From positions 405,084 through 469,083 of the forward strand of contig NZ_BIFH01000013.1 of assembly GCF_003967355.1 (NCBI RefSeq): 64,000 nt of DNA, given 5' to 3'. Below, piece after piece: positions 25,850-34,702 of the stretch (the first letter of the stretch is position 1; each line of letters starts with the position of its first letter). Below the pieces are notes generated by a model. It saw only the letters and a list, made by a program, of their open reading frames with translations, was not told the origin of the DNA and ran no database searches. Both the position numbers and the translations under genes were made by a program. This DNA comes from Embleya hyalina. Its GTDB lineage: Bacteria > Actinomycetota > Actinomycetes > Streptomycetales > Streptomycetaceae.

Positions 25850-27904
25850 CTATGCGGTCGTCGGGCGTCGGGGGGACCGACCGCGCTCCGCCGGAGGCAC
25901 CGGAGCCGGCGTCAGGGAGAAGAAGCGCCGCCGCCACAGGGCCCGCAGTTCCGTCCTGATCGGTTCGGTCGGGGCGCCGGCCGCGAGGGCGGCGAACGTG
26001 CGGGTGCCGTCCGCCCGTTCCAGCAGCGCGAACATCTCCGGTGACACCGGGGCCCGGGGACCGGTGGCGTAGTCGAGGACGATCTCGTGGGAGACGACGC
26101 TCCCCCCGGAATCCGTCGCCCTGGTGGTCCTGACCAGTCGTGTGACCGGGCGAAGACGCGGGACGAACTCGTCGAGGGCGGCCGGGAATCCGGGGCGCCG
26201 CCGCACCACGAACTCGTCGACGACCAGACCGTCGAGTTCGGTGGTCAGCAGACAGGTCAACGCGTCCTCGACGCTCTGTACGACGGGTTCCGCGTCGTTG
26301 TTCATCGACGTGTTCAACAGGACCGGGGTGCCGGTGAGTTCGCCGAAGCGGGCGACGAGGCGGTGGACCAACGCGTTCACCTCCGGCTCGACGATCTGGA
26401 TCCGGGCGGTGCCGTCGACGTGGGTGACCGCGCCGAGCGCTTGCCGATGCTCGGGACGAACCCGCACCACGAACGACATGAAGTCGTAGTTGGCGGCCGT
26501 CTCCGGCAGTTCGAAGTAGGTGTGGGCCGCCTCCGAGACGACCATCGGCGCGAAGGGCCGGAAGCTCTCCCGTTTCTTGATCATCGCGTTGATCCGGGTC
26601 CGGTTCTCCGCCGGCCGGGGATCGGCGAGGATGCTGCGGTGACCCAGCGCGCGGGGGCCGAACTCGGAGCGGCCCTGCGCCCAGCCGAGCACGGCGCCGC
26701 CGGCGAGCAGCCGGGCCGTCGTGTCGACGAGGTCGGCGGGCCGCTCGTACTCGATCAGCCCGTTCCAGGCGGCGAGTCGCGCTTCGATCGTGTGCGTGTC
26801 GCCGAGGGCGGGGCCCACACTCGCGCTGCGCAACCGCTCCTTGAGCCGCACCGGGGCGGCCGACCTCTCCTGCGCCAGCAGGGCCGCACCCTCCGCCGCG
26901 CCCGCGTCGTGCGAGGCGGGATGTACGAACACCTCGTCGAAGAGCCCCGAGCGGAGAATGACGCCGTTGAGACTGCAGTTGTGCGCGACGCCGCCGCTGA
27001 ACACCAAAGCGGTGTGCCGCGTGGTCCGGCTCCAGTGCCCCAGCAGGTGCAGCACGATGCGTTCCAACGTCTCCTGCAGTCCGGCGGCGAAGTCCTTGTG
27101 CCGCTGCTCCACCGGGTCCGTCGAGCGTCGGGGCGGCAGTCCGTGGGCGAGGAACACGCCGCCGACGTAGTCCAGGGACAGTGCCTCCCGGTCGAAGTCG
27201 TAGCCCCCGTCCGCGGTCAGCCTGTACATCGACTCGAACACGGCGCGGTGGACGGCGGGATCCCCGTACGGCGCCAGGCCCATCACCTTGTATTCGTCAC
27301 CGAAACGGAATCCGAGATGCCGGGTGGCGCCCAGGTAGAGCAGGCCCAGCGAGTTGTGCATCGGCAGCTTGGCCAGGGTTTCCAGTCGGCCGTCCGGCGC
27401 GCCGAAGATCGTTCCGGAGGAGTCCTCGCCCATGCCGTCGAGGACCACGACCAGCGCGTCCGTCAGGCCGGAGCGGGTGAGGCCGGACATCGCGTGGGCT
27501 CGATGGTGCGACGCGAAGAAGAGTTTGTCGTCGGCGAGTTCCCAGCCCAGGTCCCGGCTCAACCGGTCCTTGACGAGCTGCCGCGAATAGCGGGCGGGCA
27601 CCGCGGGGTTGTCGACGTAGAGCCCGTTGAGCATGAAGTCCAGGTAGGGCTCGGGAAAGTAGTAGCCGACCGCGTCGATGTCGGCCGGGGTCACCCCCGC
27701 CGTTTCCAGGCAGGCCCGGATGGCGTTGCTCGGGAACTTGGTCGTGTGCTTGATCCGGTTGAGGCGCTCCTCCTCGACCGCCGCGATCAGGACGCCGTCG
27801 CGCACCAGGGCCGCGGCCGCGTCGTGGTACATGTACTCCCGTAAGCCGGGGACGAGATCCGAATCCCCGGGGGAGAAATTTCCGTTCAGCCCGATCGTCA
27901 ACAC
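25850..27904 (-). CDS. carbamoyltransferase (NodU/CmcH family)
   Basis: 684 residues with all family landmarks: YHDAAAALVRDGVLIAAVEE near the start, FASHHRAHAMSG (metal-binding His pair), VLDGMGEDSSGT, FSGGVAHNCSLNG and EFGPRALGHRSILADPR. These enzymes make carbamoyl-adenylate from carbamoyl phosphate and ATP and pass the carbamoyl group to a hydroxyl, usually on a sugar or polyketide. The C-terminal ~100 residues (from PVTRLVRTT, with YATGPRAPVSPEMFALLER) form an added domain, perhaps a winged helix. Start at GTG 27904: TAGCTT lies 7 nt upstream, with TTGTGC 17 bp before that, so the message is leaderless. A TTG at 27940 lies inside this promoter. Confidence 0.9.
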   Translation of the reverse strand: MLTIGLNGNFSPGDSDLVPGLREYMYHDAAAALVRDGVLIAAVEEERLNRIKHTTKFPSNAIRACLETAGVTPADIDAVGYYFPEPYLDFMLNGLYVDNPAVPARYSRQLVKDRLSRDLGWELADDKLFFASHHRAHAMSGLTRSGLTDALVVVLDGMGEDSSGTIFGAPDGRLETLAKLPMHNSLGLLYLGATRHLGFRFGDEYKVMGLAPYGDPAVHRAVFESMYRLTADGGYDFDREALSLDYVGGVFLAHGLPPRRSTDPVEQRHKDFAAGLQETLERIVLHLLGHWSRTTRHTALVFSGGVAHNCSLNGVILRSGLFDEVFVHPASHDAGAAEGAALLAQERSAAPVRLKERLRSASVGPALGDTHTIEARLAAWNGLIEYERPADLVDTTARLLAGGAVLGWAQGRSEFGPRALGHRSILADPRPAENRTRINAMIKKRESFRPFAPMVVSEAAHTYFELPETAANYDFMSFVVRVRPEHRQALGAVTHVDGTARIQIVEPEVNALVHRLVARFGELTGTPVLLNTSMNNDAEPVVQSVEDALTCLLTTELDGLVVDEFVVRRRPGFPAALDEFVPRLRPVTRLVRTTRATDSGGSVVSHEIVLDYATGPRAPVSPEMFALLERADGTRTFAALAAGAPTEPIRTELRALWRRRFFSLTPAPVPPAERGRSPRRPTTA

Positions 27905-27911
27905 GATCGTG

Positions 27912-27940
27912 AAGCTAACCGCAACGTTGGATGGGCACAA
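27912..27940 (-). promoter_or_regulatory. leaderless promoter of the carbamoyltransferase operon
   Basis: On the minus strand, TTGTGC (27935-27940), a 17-bp spacer and TAGCTT (27912-27917) form a vegetative-type promoter; the -10 box ends 7 nt before the GTG at 27904. It would drive the carbamoyltransferase and the P450/methyltransferase genes. Confidence 0.7.
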
Positions 27941-28106
27941 CGCGGATCGGCGAATCCGGCGACGGCTTCACACGTTCGGCTTAAGACGGAGTGTCGCGGT
28001 CGATCGTGGTGGGTAGGCAACCCGGCCTCGGGTGGCGGGAGTTTGCTGGTCCCGGGGTCAAGTCCGCTGTTGTCGGGGCGACTTGCATCGGTTCCGTCGG
28101 TGGATT

Positions 28107-30890
28107 TCAGTCCTGCGGGTCGGGGCTCGCGTGCGCGTCGTCGATGAGGTCGCGCAGTTGGGAGCGGGTGGTGACGGCCAGCTTGGGGAAGCTGCGGTAC
28201 AGGTGCGAGCCGACCGTGCGCGGGGACAGGAACAGCTTCTCGCCGATCTCGCGGTTGGTCAGTCCGCGGGCGGCGAGCCGGATGATCTGCTGTTGTTGCG
28301 GGGAGAGTTCGGCGAGCGCGTCGGGCGTGGAGTCGGCGACGTCGAGGCCGGCGGCGCGCGCCTCGGCCCGAGCCCGCTCGGTCCACGGGCGGGCGCCCAG
28401 GCGCCGGAACGTCTCCAGGGCCTCGGCGAGGGGCACGCGCGCCTCGGCGATGCGCCGACGCCGGCGCAGCCACTCGGCGAAGTCCAGGAGGGTTTGCGCT
28501 CGTTCGAACGGCCGGTGCGCGGACTGCGGGTCGGCCAGCGCCGCGCGGAAGTACGGCTCGGCGTCCTCGGCGTCGGCCAGCAGACCGCGAGCGCGGTCGA
28601 TCAGCGCACGCAGGCGGGGCGAGGCATCGGCGCCGAGCGTGCGTGCGGCGCGCTCGACGATGCCGGCGGCCTCGTCGCGACGCCCGGTGCGTACCGCCAC
28701 CGCGGCCAGGTCGGCAAGGGCCGGATAGGCGGCGTGGTAGTGCACGGGCTCGCCGTCCGCGGTGAAAACGGCGCGCAGTTGGTGATACGCCGCCTCGTAC
28801 GCGCCTTCCGCGAGGGCCGCCGCGCCGAGGGCGCGACGGGCGTAGACGGCGACCGAGCGGCTCTCCGACGGGTCGATCAGGGCGAGCGCCTCCTCGGCCC
28901 GGACCCGAGCCGCCGCCGGGTCCCCCTGGTAGGCGAGGATCGTGGCGTCCACCGCGGCCGCGCACGCCACCGCGTGGTCGAGGCCGGCCCTCGCGCCGAG
29001 CGCGCCGCTGCGGGCACACGCCTCCCGGGCCCGCCCCCACCTGCCCAGTTCCACATAGCTCCAGGCGGCCGCGCCGCCCAGCCCCTCCGGCAGCGGGCCG
29101 CGCACCCCCCAGCGGTCGAAGGCCTCGTCGAAGGCGCGGGCGGCCCGCGGGGTCTCGTCCAACAACCACGCCACGACCGCGAACGCGGTGAGCCGGTCGG
29201 GGCGGCGTCGCGCCTGTTCCGCGAGGTGCGGGAGCAGGGACAGGAGTTCGGCCCGGTCGTCGAAGGGGTCCGACACCGCCCGCACCCAGACGCGCAACCA
29301 CGACGCGTCGTCGGGGATGCCGGCCAGGACGTCCCGTACGCGTCGCCGTTGCGTGTCCTCGCCGCAGTAGAAGCGGACCACGGCGGCGCCGGCCAGGAGG
29401 TCGAGCGCGGTGGCGGGCCGCGTGGGGGCCGACTCCTCGGCGGCGTCGGCCAGTCGGGCGAAGACGAGGGTGTGCCGCACGGTCAGCGTCGCCAGCCGGC
29501 CGACCTCGGTGGCGGCGCGGGCCAGGAGCGACGCGTCGTCCGTGTGCGCCCGCACCTCGGCGGCCAGCTCCTCGACCCACGGGAGGTCACCGGTGAGCGC
29601 GGCGGCCTCGGCGGCCTCGACCAGGAGCCGGGCGCCGTCCTCGCGCGGTGCGAGGTGGGCGGCACGGTGCAGGGCCTCGGCCGCCGCCGCGTGGCCGCCG
29701 CGACGTCGGGCCCGGTCGGCGGTGCGCTCCAGCTCCGCCGAGACGGCCGCGTCCGGCGGTGTGCTCGCGGCGGCGAGGTGCCAGGCGCGCCGGTCGGGCT
29801 CGTCCCGCAGCGCCTCGGCGAGCGTGCGGTGGGCGGCGCGCCGGGCGTCGACGGGGGCGGCGTGATAGACGGCCGAGCGGGCCAGGGGGTGGCCGAACCG
29901 TACGCCGCGACCGGTGCGCCGGATCAGCCCGGCGCGTTCGGCGGGCCCCCACGCGGTGGCGTCCTCGGGGCCCGGGAGGGCGGCGGGGGCGGCGATGGCG
30001 GAGTCGACGGTGTCCATGGCGGCCAGGAGCAGCACGGCCCGCGCGGTGGTGGACGGCAGGTCGCGCAGGCGAGCCGCGAAGAGGCGTTCCAGGTGCTCGG
30101 TCGGCGGGAGCGGACCGCCGTCGAGCGGCCCGGCGGCCGGGTCGGGGGCGCCCGCCGTCCTCGCCAATTCGGTGAGCGCCAGCGGGTTGCCGCCGGCCTG
30201 GGCCAGGATCCGGGCCCTGGTCCGGCCGGTCGGGCGTTGTGGCCGTAGATCCAGCAGCCGCCCCGCCGCGGCGTCGTCCAGCGGTCCGAGGGTGAGCGTC
30301 GGGATGTGCCGGTCGAAGCCGGGCAGGTGATCGCCCGTGCGGGCGGCGACCAGCACCGTGACCGGTTCGCCGGCCAGCCGCCGGGCGGCGAAGGACAACG
30401 CGTCCAGGGACGCGCGGTCGAACCACTGCGCGTCGTCCAGGACCACGAGCACCCGCCCCCGGTCCGCCAGGGCGGAGAGCAGGCCCAGTACGGCGACGCC
30501 GATCAGCATCGGATCGGTGTCGGCCGGGATCGGACCGGTGCCGAACGCGCCGTACAGCGCGGCGCGTTGCCGCTCCGGCAGGTCGTCCACCCCGGCCGAC
30601 ACCGGGCGCAGCAGCTGATGCAGGGCGGCGAACGCCAGGCTCGACTCGGACTCGCTGCCGCCGGCGCGAAGGACGCGGGCGTGGTCGGTCTCGGCCCGGC
30701 GCACGACCAGGTCGAGCAGGGCGCTCTTGCCCATGCCCACGTCGCCGAGCAGCAGCAGGAGCGGTTCGGCCGAGGCGGGGTCCAGCGTGTGGAGCAGGCG
30801 GGCCGCCTCCCGGTCGCGGCCGACGATCGGCTCGGCGGGTTCCGGCCGCGCTCGGGTGACCGGACGGGGGGCGCCTGCGGGTGTGCTCAC
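28107..30890 (-). CDS. large LuxR-family (LAL) transcriptional regulator
   Basis: 927 residues. Walker A is LLLLGDVGMGKSALLD (about 46-60) and Walker B lies in LVVLDDAQWFDRASLD; a long Ala/Arg-rich helical-repeat region with TPR-like pairs follows; the last ~65 residues are a LuxR helix-turn-helix (LSPQQQQIIRLAARGLTNRE, IGEKLFLSPRTVGSHLYRSF). LAL proteins are ATP-dependent activators common in Streptomyces biosynthetic clusters. Start at GTG 30890, with GGAG 4 nt upstream. It lies just upstream of the carbamoyltransferase on the same strand, so it is the likely activator of the tailoring cluster (positional inference). Confidence 0.9.
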   Translation of the reverse strand: MSTPAGAPRPVTRARPEPAEPIVGRDREAARLLHTLDPASAEPLLLLLGDVGMGKSALLDLVVRRAETDHARVLRAGGSESESSLAFAALHQLLRPVSAGVDDLPERQRAALYGAFGTGPIPADTDPMLIGVAVLGLLSALADRGRVLVVLDDAQWFDRASLDALSFAARRLAGEPVTVLVAARTGDHLPGFDRHIPTLTLGPLDDAAAGRLLDLRPQRPTGRTRARILAQAGGNPLALTELARTAGAPDPAAGPLDGGPLPPTEHLERLFAARLRDLPSTTARAVLLLAAMDTVDSAIAAPAALPGPEDATAWGPAERAGLIRRTGRGVRFGHPLARSAVYHAAPVDARRAAHRTLAEALRDEPDRRAWHLAAASTPPDAAVSAELERTADRARRRGGHAAAAEALHRAAHLAPREDGARLLVEAAEAAALTGDLPWVEELAAEVRAHTDDASLLARAATEVGRLATLTVRHTLVFARLADAAEESAPTRPATALDLLAGAAVVRFYCGEDTQRRRVRDVLAGIPDDASWLRVWVRAVSDPFDDRAELLSLLPHLAEQARRRPDRLTAFAVVAWLLDETPRAARAFDEAFDRWGVRGPLPEGLGGAAAWSYVELGRWGRAREACARSGALGARAGLDHAVACAAAVDATILAYQGDPAAARVRAEEALALIDPSESRSVAVYARRALGAAALAEGAYEAAYHQLRAVFTADGEPVHYHAAYPALADLAAVAVRTGRRDEAAGIVERAARTLGADASPRLRALIDRARGLLADAEDAEPYFRAALADPQSAHRPFERAQTLLDFAEWLRRRRRIAEARVPLAEALETFRRLGARPWTERARAEARAAGLDVADSTPDALAELSPQQQQIIRLAARGLTNREIGEKLFLSPRTVGSHLYRSFPKLAVTTRSQLRDLIDDAHASPDPQD

Positions 30891-31059
30891 GGGTCTCCGG
30901 TGATCGGGGCCCGTCGACCGACCGAGCCGTCCTGTCTGGTCGCCTCCAGGCTACAAGCGGGCGGGCCGACGCCCCGCGCGGTGCGCTCACGTGACGGCCG
31001 CCGCAGCCGACCGGGCCGTTCGTACGCGCTCGGAAAGCCCTCGAACGCATGGTCGTGGG

Positions 31060-33660
31060 TCAGGACAGGATCTCGACGTATCCGTCGGTGCCGTGGACGC
31101 GGATCCGCTGTCCGTCGCGGATCAGCCGGGTGGCCCGCTCCACACCCACGACCGCCGGCAGGCCGTACTCCCGGGCGATCACCGCGCCGTGCGTCATCAG
31201 GCCGCCCACCTCCGTCACCAGGCCCGTGATCCCGACGAACAGGGGCGACCAGCTGGGGTCGGTGTGGGCCGTGACCAGGATGTCGCCCGCCTCGAGATCG
31301 GCCTCCGCCATGTTCGGGACGACCCGGGCCCGACCCTCGACGGTGCCGGCGGAGACCGGCAGCCCGACCAGGGCATCGGCCGGCACGTCGTCGCGGTGGT
31401 ACGACCCGGTGACGGCCTCGCCGTCCGAGGTGAGCACCCGGGGCGGGGTGAGCGCGTGGTACGACCGGAAGGCGTCCTCGCGCTCCCGGATGAGCCGGTA
31501 GTCCACCCGCTGCGAGCGCACGACGTCGTGGAATTCCCGGAAGGTGAGGTGGAAGGCGTCCTCCCGGTCGGCCAGCACGCCCGCCCGCACCAGGCGGTCG
31601 GCCTCCGCCAGCAGGGCCCGCTTGTAGACGAAGTAGCGGGTGACGATGCCGTACTTCGGGTACTCCCGGTATCCGATGAAGGTGCGGACCCGGTCGATCA
31701 TCCGCTTGGTCTCGTCGGCCCTGCGGTCGCCGTCGGGCAGCGCCCGCAGGCGCGCCAGCACGTCCCGTTCCTTCGCCAGCGCCCGCTGCCGGCCCGCCTC
31801 GAAACGCCGTGCGGCGGCGCCCGGTTCGAAGTTCCGCACGTTGTCCAGGAGCACCGGGACGAGTGTGGTGGGACGTTCGCGCCACCTCGGCCTCGTGATG
31901 TCGATCTCGCCGACGCAGCGCATGCCGTATCGGTCGAGGTAGGCCTCCACGGCGTCGCGCGCCTCGGCCCCGCCCGCGAGTTCGGGCAGTTCGTCCAGGA
32001 AGCCGTCGTCCTCGACGCCCCGCAGGTAGGCGACCACCTCCTCGTGCGGGCGGATCACATCGGCGACGTCGAGCAGCGCCAGGCCCATCTCGGAGGTGAC
32101 GTTGCCGGGCGCGGACAGCGTGAGCGTGTCGGCCGCGTTCTTCTCGCCCAGCCACTCCCACAGCTTGTCGTTGAGCCACCACGTGGCCTCCATCCCCGCC
32201 ATGATGACCCGAAGACCGAGCGGATCCGCGAGGGCTCGCTTGTGCTCCTCGAAGGCCTCCGCCAGGAAGTCGAACAGCGCCGGTCCGGACTTGCCCCGGA
32301 TGTCGCGCCGCAGGGCCTCGACGGACGCCCGGCCGCGCTCGATCAGTTCGGCGACGATGGCCGGATCCGTCTCGATCGGGGTGGGCCCCGCGTCGACGAC
32401 CAGCGGCGCCGGGGGACCCGTGTCCGGGAGCGACGGAACGAAGCCGTCGCGCTTCAGGACGGTCTCCAACGCGTCCCTGACCAGCGGATCACCCCGCCCG
32501 ACGAGGTCCAGGAAGCCGGTGCGGCTCGCGGGCGAGGCCAGGCGCCGGGTGACGTCGACGAACAACCTCCCGCCGGCGACGTGCATCGGGGCCATGGCCG
32601 TCAGCTGCCACACGGACAGCCCCAGGGGCTTCATGGGGTCGGTCATCATCTGCCCGTGACCGACCGAGACGTAGACGTGGTTCGCTCCGTCGTCGCTCTC
32701 CGGAATGGGGAACAACGTGGTGATCGGCCGGCTCTGCACGATCCGGAAGCCGTCGTCGTCCAGACACCACTCGATGTCCTGCGGGCGGCCGAAGTGCGCC
32801 TCGATCCGCCGCCCGAGCCGCACCAGATCCACGACCTGCGCGTCCGTCAGGGCCGGCTGCCGCCGTCGGTGCGGGTCGATCGCCACCTCCCGCGTGCCGC
32901 CGCCCGGCAGGGCGTGGAGGGCGCGCCGCTTGGTGGCGATCGTCCTGGCGACGATCCCGCCGTCGCGCACGGTGAAGACGTCCGGGTTCACCAGGCCGGA
33001 GACCAGCGCCTCGGCCAGGCCCGGGCCGGCGTCGACGGTGGCGACCCTGCGGTTGCCCGTGACGGGATCGGCGGTGAACAGGACGCCGGCCGCGTGTGGG
33101 AAGACCATGCGCTGGACGACCACGGCCATCCGGACCGAACGGTCGTCGATGCCGTTGCGCCGACGGTAGGCCACCGCCCGCTCGGTGAACAACGAGGCCC
33201 AGCACCGGCCGACATGCCGCAGGATCGCCGTCGGCCCGACCACGTTCAGGTACGAGTCCTGTTGGCCGGCGAACGACGCCGTCGGCAGGTCCTCCGCCGT
33301 CGCGCTGGATCGTACGGCGTAGCCGGCCTGCTCGCCGAACCGGGCGAGCGCGCCGGTGATCGCCGTCGCGACGTCGTCCGGAACGGCGATCTCCTCGATG
33401 ATCCGGCGAATCTCCGCGCTCAGCGTGCGGATCCCCTCCCGGTCGTCCGGGTTCGAGCGGGACAGCCGGTCCAGTCGATCGTCGAGCGACGGCGCCTTCG
33501 CGACGACCCGCCGGAAGGCGTCGGTGGTCACACAGAAGCCTGCCGGCACCCGGACGCCTTCGATCCCCGACAGCGCGCCCAACTGCGCGGCCTTGCCGCC
33601 GACGACGGCGACCCGTGTCGCGCCGATCCCACCGAGATCCGATACGTAGCGGTCGATCAC
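31060..33660 (-). CDS. rph: rifampin phosphotransferase (RPH)
   Basis: 866 residues in the RPH order: an N-terminal ATP-binding domain like that of PEP synthase (VVGGKAAQLGAL, FAGQQDSYLNVVG, GVLFTADPVTGNR), a central rifampin-binding helical domain, and a C-terminal swivelling phosphohistidine domain with GLMTHGAVIAREYGLP, the catalytic His at about residue 824. RPH transfers the beta-phosphate of ATP to the C21 hydroxyl of rifamycins, giving AMP, phosphate and an inactive drug. Start at GTG 33660, with GGAGG 7 nt upstream. A rifamycin-associated element lies 171 bp upstream, so it is probably induced by rifamycins. It ends 169 bp before the LAL gene; no HelR gene is in the window. Confidence 0.92.
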   Translation of the reverse strand: MIDRYVSDLGGIGATRVAVVGGKAAQLGALSGIEGVRVPAGFCVTTDAFRRVVAKAPSLDDRLDRLSRSNPDDREGIRTLSAEIRRIIEEIAVPDDVATAITGALARFGEQAGYAVRSSATAEDLPTASFAGQQDSYLNVVGPTAILRHVGRCWASLFTERAVAYRRRNGIDDRSVRMAVVVQRMVFPHAAGVLFTADPVTGNRRVATVDAGPGLAEALVSGLVNPDVFTVRDGGIVARTIATKRRALHALPGGGTREVAIDPHRRRQPALTDAQVVDLVRLGRRIEAHFGRPQDIEWCLDDDGFRIVQSRPITTLFPIPESDDGANHVYVSVGHGQMMTDPMKPLGLSVWQLTAMAPMHVAGGRLFVDVTRRLASPASRTGFLDLVGRGDPLVRDALETVLKRDGFVPSLPDTGPPAPLVVDAGPTPIETDPAIVAELIERGRASVEALRRDIRGKSGPALFDFLAEAFEEHKRALADPLGLRVIMAGMEATWWLNDKLWEWLGEKNAADTLTLSAPGNVTSEMGLALLDVADVIRPHEEVVAYLRGVEDDGFLDELPELAGGAEARDAVEAYLDRYGMRCVGEIDITRPRWRERPTTLVPVLLDNVRNFEPGAAARRFEAGRQRALAKERDVLARLRALPDGDRRADETKRMIDRVRTFIGYREYPKYGIVTRYFVYKRALLAEADRLVRAGVLADREDAFHLTFREFHDVVRSQRVDYRLIREREDAFRSYHALTPPRVLTSDGEAVTGSYHRDDVPADALVGLPVSAGTVEGRARVVPNMAEADLEAGDILVTAHTDPSWSPLFVGITGLVTEVGGLMTHGAVIAREYGLPAVVGVERATRLIRDGQRIRVHGTDGYVEILS

Positions 33661-33830
33661 CGCGATACCTCCGAGACGGTCCTGCTCCGGTGCCGCACCG
33701 CACCGATCGATCGCATCACCGGTGCCGCCGGTTGCGCCGAACCTGTTGTCGGGCACGTCCTCATCCCTCGTCGTCGTCCTTCCCGTTTCCGCGGGCAGTG
33801 GCCACGGCCGACGATTCTGCGCCTCGACCG

Positions 33831-33849
33831 GGGCCTTGCCGCAAGCCCC
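33831..33849 (-). promoter_or_regulatory. rifamycin-associated element (RAE)
   Basis: The minus strand reads GGGGCTTGCGGCAAGGCCC, a 19-bp imperfect inverted repeat identical, from memory, to the RAE known upstream of rifamycin-inducible genes in actinomycetes. TTGCGG inside it is 19 bp from CAGAAT (33814-33819, minus strand), so the element may overlap the -35 box of the rph promoter. Confidence 0.85.
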
Positions 33850-33871
33850 CGGGTGCGCTATAAGTTGAGAG

Positions 33872-33909
33872 AGGCAGGGAGAGGAATCTCCTTGCCTTCG
33901 CCTTTTTTC
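33872..33909 (+). terminator. hairpin followed by T-tract before the NUDIX gene
   Basis: An 11-bp stem with one G-T pair (33872-33882 and 33887-33897, loop GGAA) is followed by CCTTTTTT, an intrinsic-terminator shape rare in this GC-rich window. It could stop read-through arriving from the antisense side of rph. Confidence 0.45.
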
Positions 33910-33939
33910 CGGCCACGTCGACTCATTACGTTTGCCGGC

Positions 33940-34449
33940 ATGAGCCATCCCCTCCCTCCCGCCGAGTACTACGCCGGCCTGCCCCGCCACATCGGCAGCG
34001 CCGGCGCGATCCTGCACGCCCCCGAGGGCCGAATCCTCCTGGTCGAACCCGTGTACGGCGACGGCCACTGGGAGATCCCCGGCGGCGCCATGGACCACGG
34101 CGAATTCCCCTGGGACACCGCCCGCCGCGAGGTCCGGGAGGAACTGGGCCTCGACCTCCACCCGGGGCGCCTCCTGGTCGTCGACTGGATGCCGGCGCGG
34201 GCCGACGGACGGCCCGCCCTGGCGAATCACCTCTTCGACGGCGGACCCGTCACCGAGGCCGAGGCGCGTGCGCGTATCCGCCTGGCCGGCGACGAACTCG
34301 CGGCTTGGCGCCTGGCGCACCCCGCCGAATGGGACACCCTGATGGCTCCCCACATGGCCCGTCGGCTGCGGGCGTGCGCCGCGGCACTGGCCGACGGGAC
34401 CACCGCCTATCTGCATCAGGGCACCGCCCCCGACGTGCGCCCGCGTTGA
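33940..34449 (+). CDS. NUDIX hydrolase
   Basis: 169 residues. The NUDIX box is complete: G-x5-E-x7-R-E-V-x-E-E-L-G-L in GAMDHGEFPWDTAR followed by REVREELGL (about residues 48-70). Such proteins hydrolyse nucleoside diphosphates linked to another group; the substrate here is unknown. The N-terminal HIGSAGAILHAPEGRILLV and C-terminal helical tail are common in actinomycete NUDIX proteins. Start at ATG 33940, with TACGTT exactly 7 nt upstream, so it is probably leaderless. Divergent from rph. Confidence 0.9.
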   Translation: MSHPLPPAEYYAGLPRHIGSAGAILHAPEGRILLVEPVYGDGHWEIPGGAMDHGEFPWDTARREVREELGLDLHPGRLLVVDWMPARADGRPALANHLFDGGPVTEAEARARIRLAGDELAAWRLAHPAEWDTLMAPHMARRLRACAAALADGTTAYLHQGTAPDVRPR

Positions 34450-34702
34450 TCCGGGGTGCCTCGGGCGGCGACTTCGTGGCGGAACTGTCACAGGGGCGGG
34501 GCGAGGCGGTGACATTTCGTCCGTGTGCAAAGGGCGTTCGTATGCTGGCCCGGTGATGCCGGACCGCTGTCGGGGTACATGGCCGACCGATTGTCACGCC
34601 ATCGTGCTCCGGTACGCGCACGTCCGAGGATGTCGGGGAACGGCGATGGTCCGCTCCGGGACATCGACACGCATCCGGACAGCGACCTGAGGAGTCCTTT
34701 CC

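Noticed and set aside
33831-33849. Treating the GGGGCTT...AAGGCCC inverted repeat as a terminator
   Set aside because: It lies at the promoter end of rph, its stem is imperfect and it matches the RAE sequence exactly.
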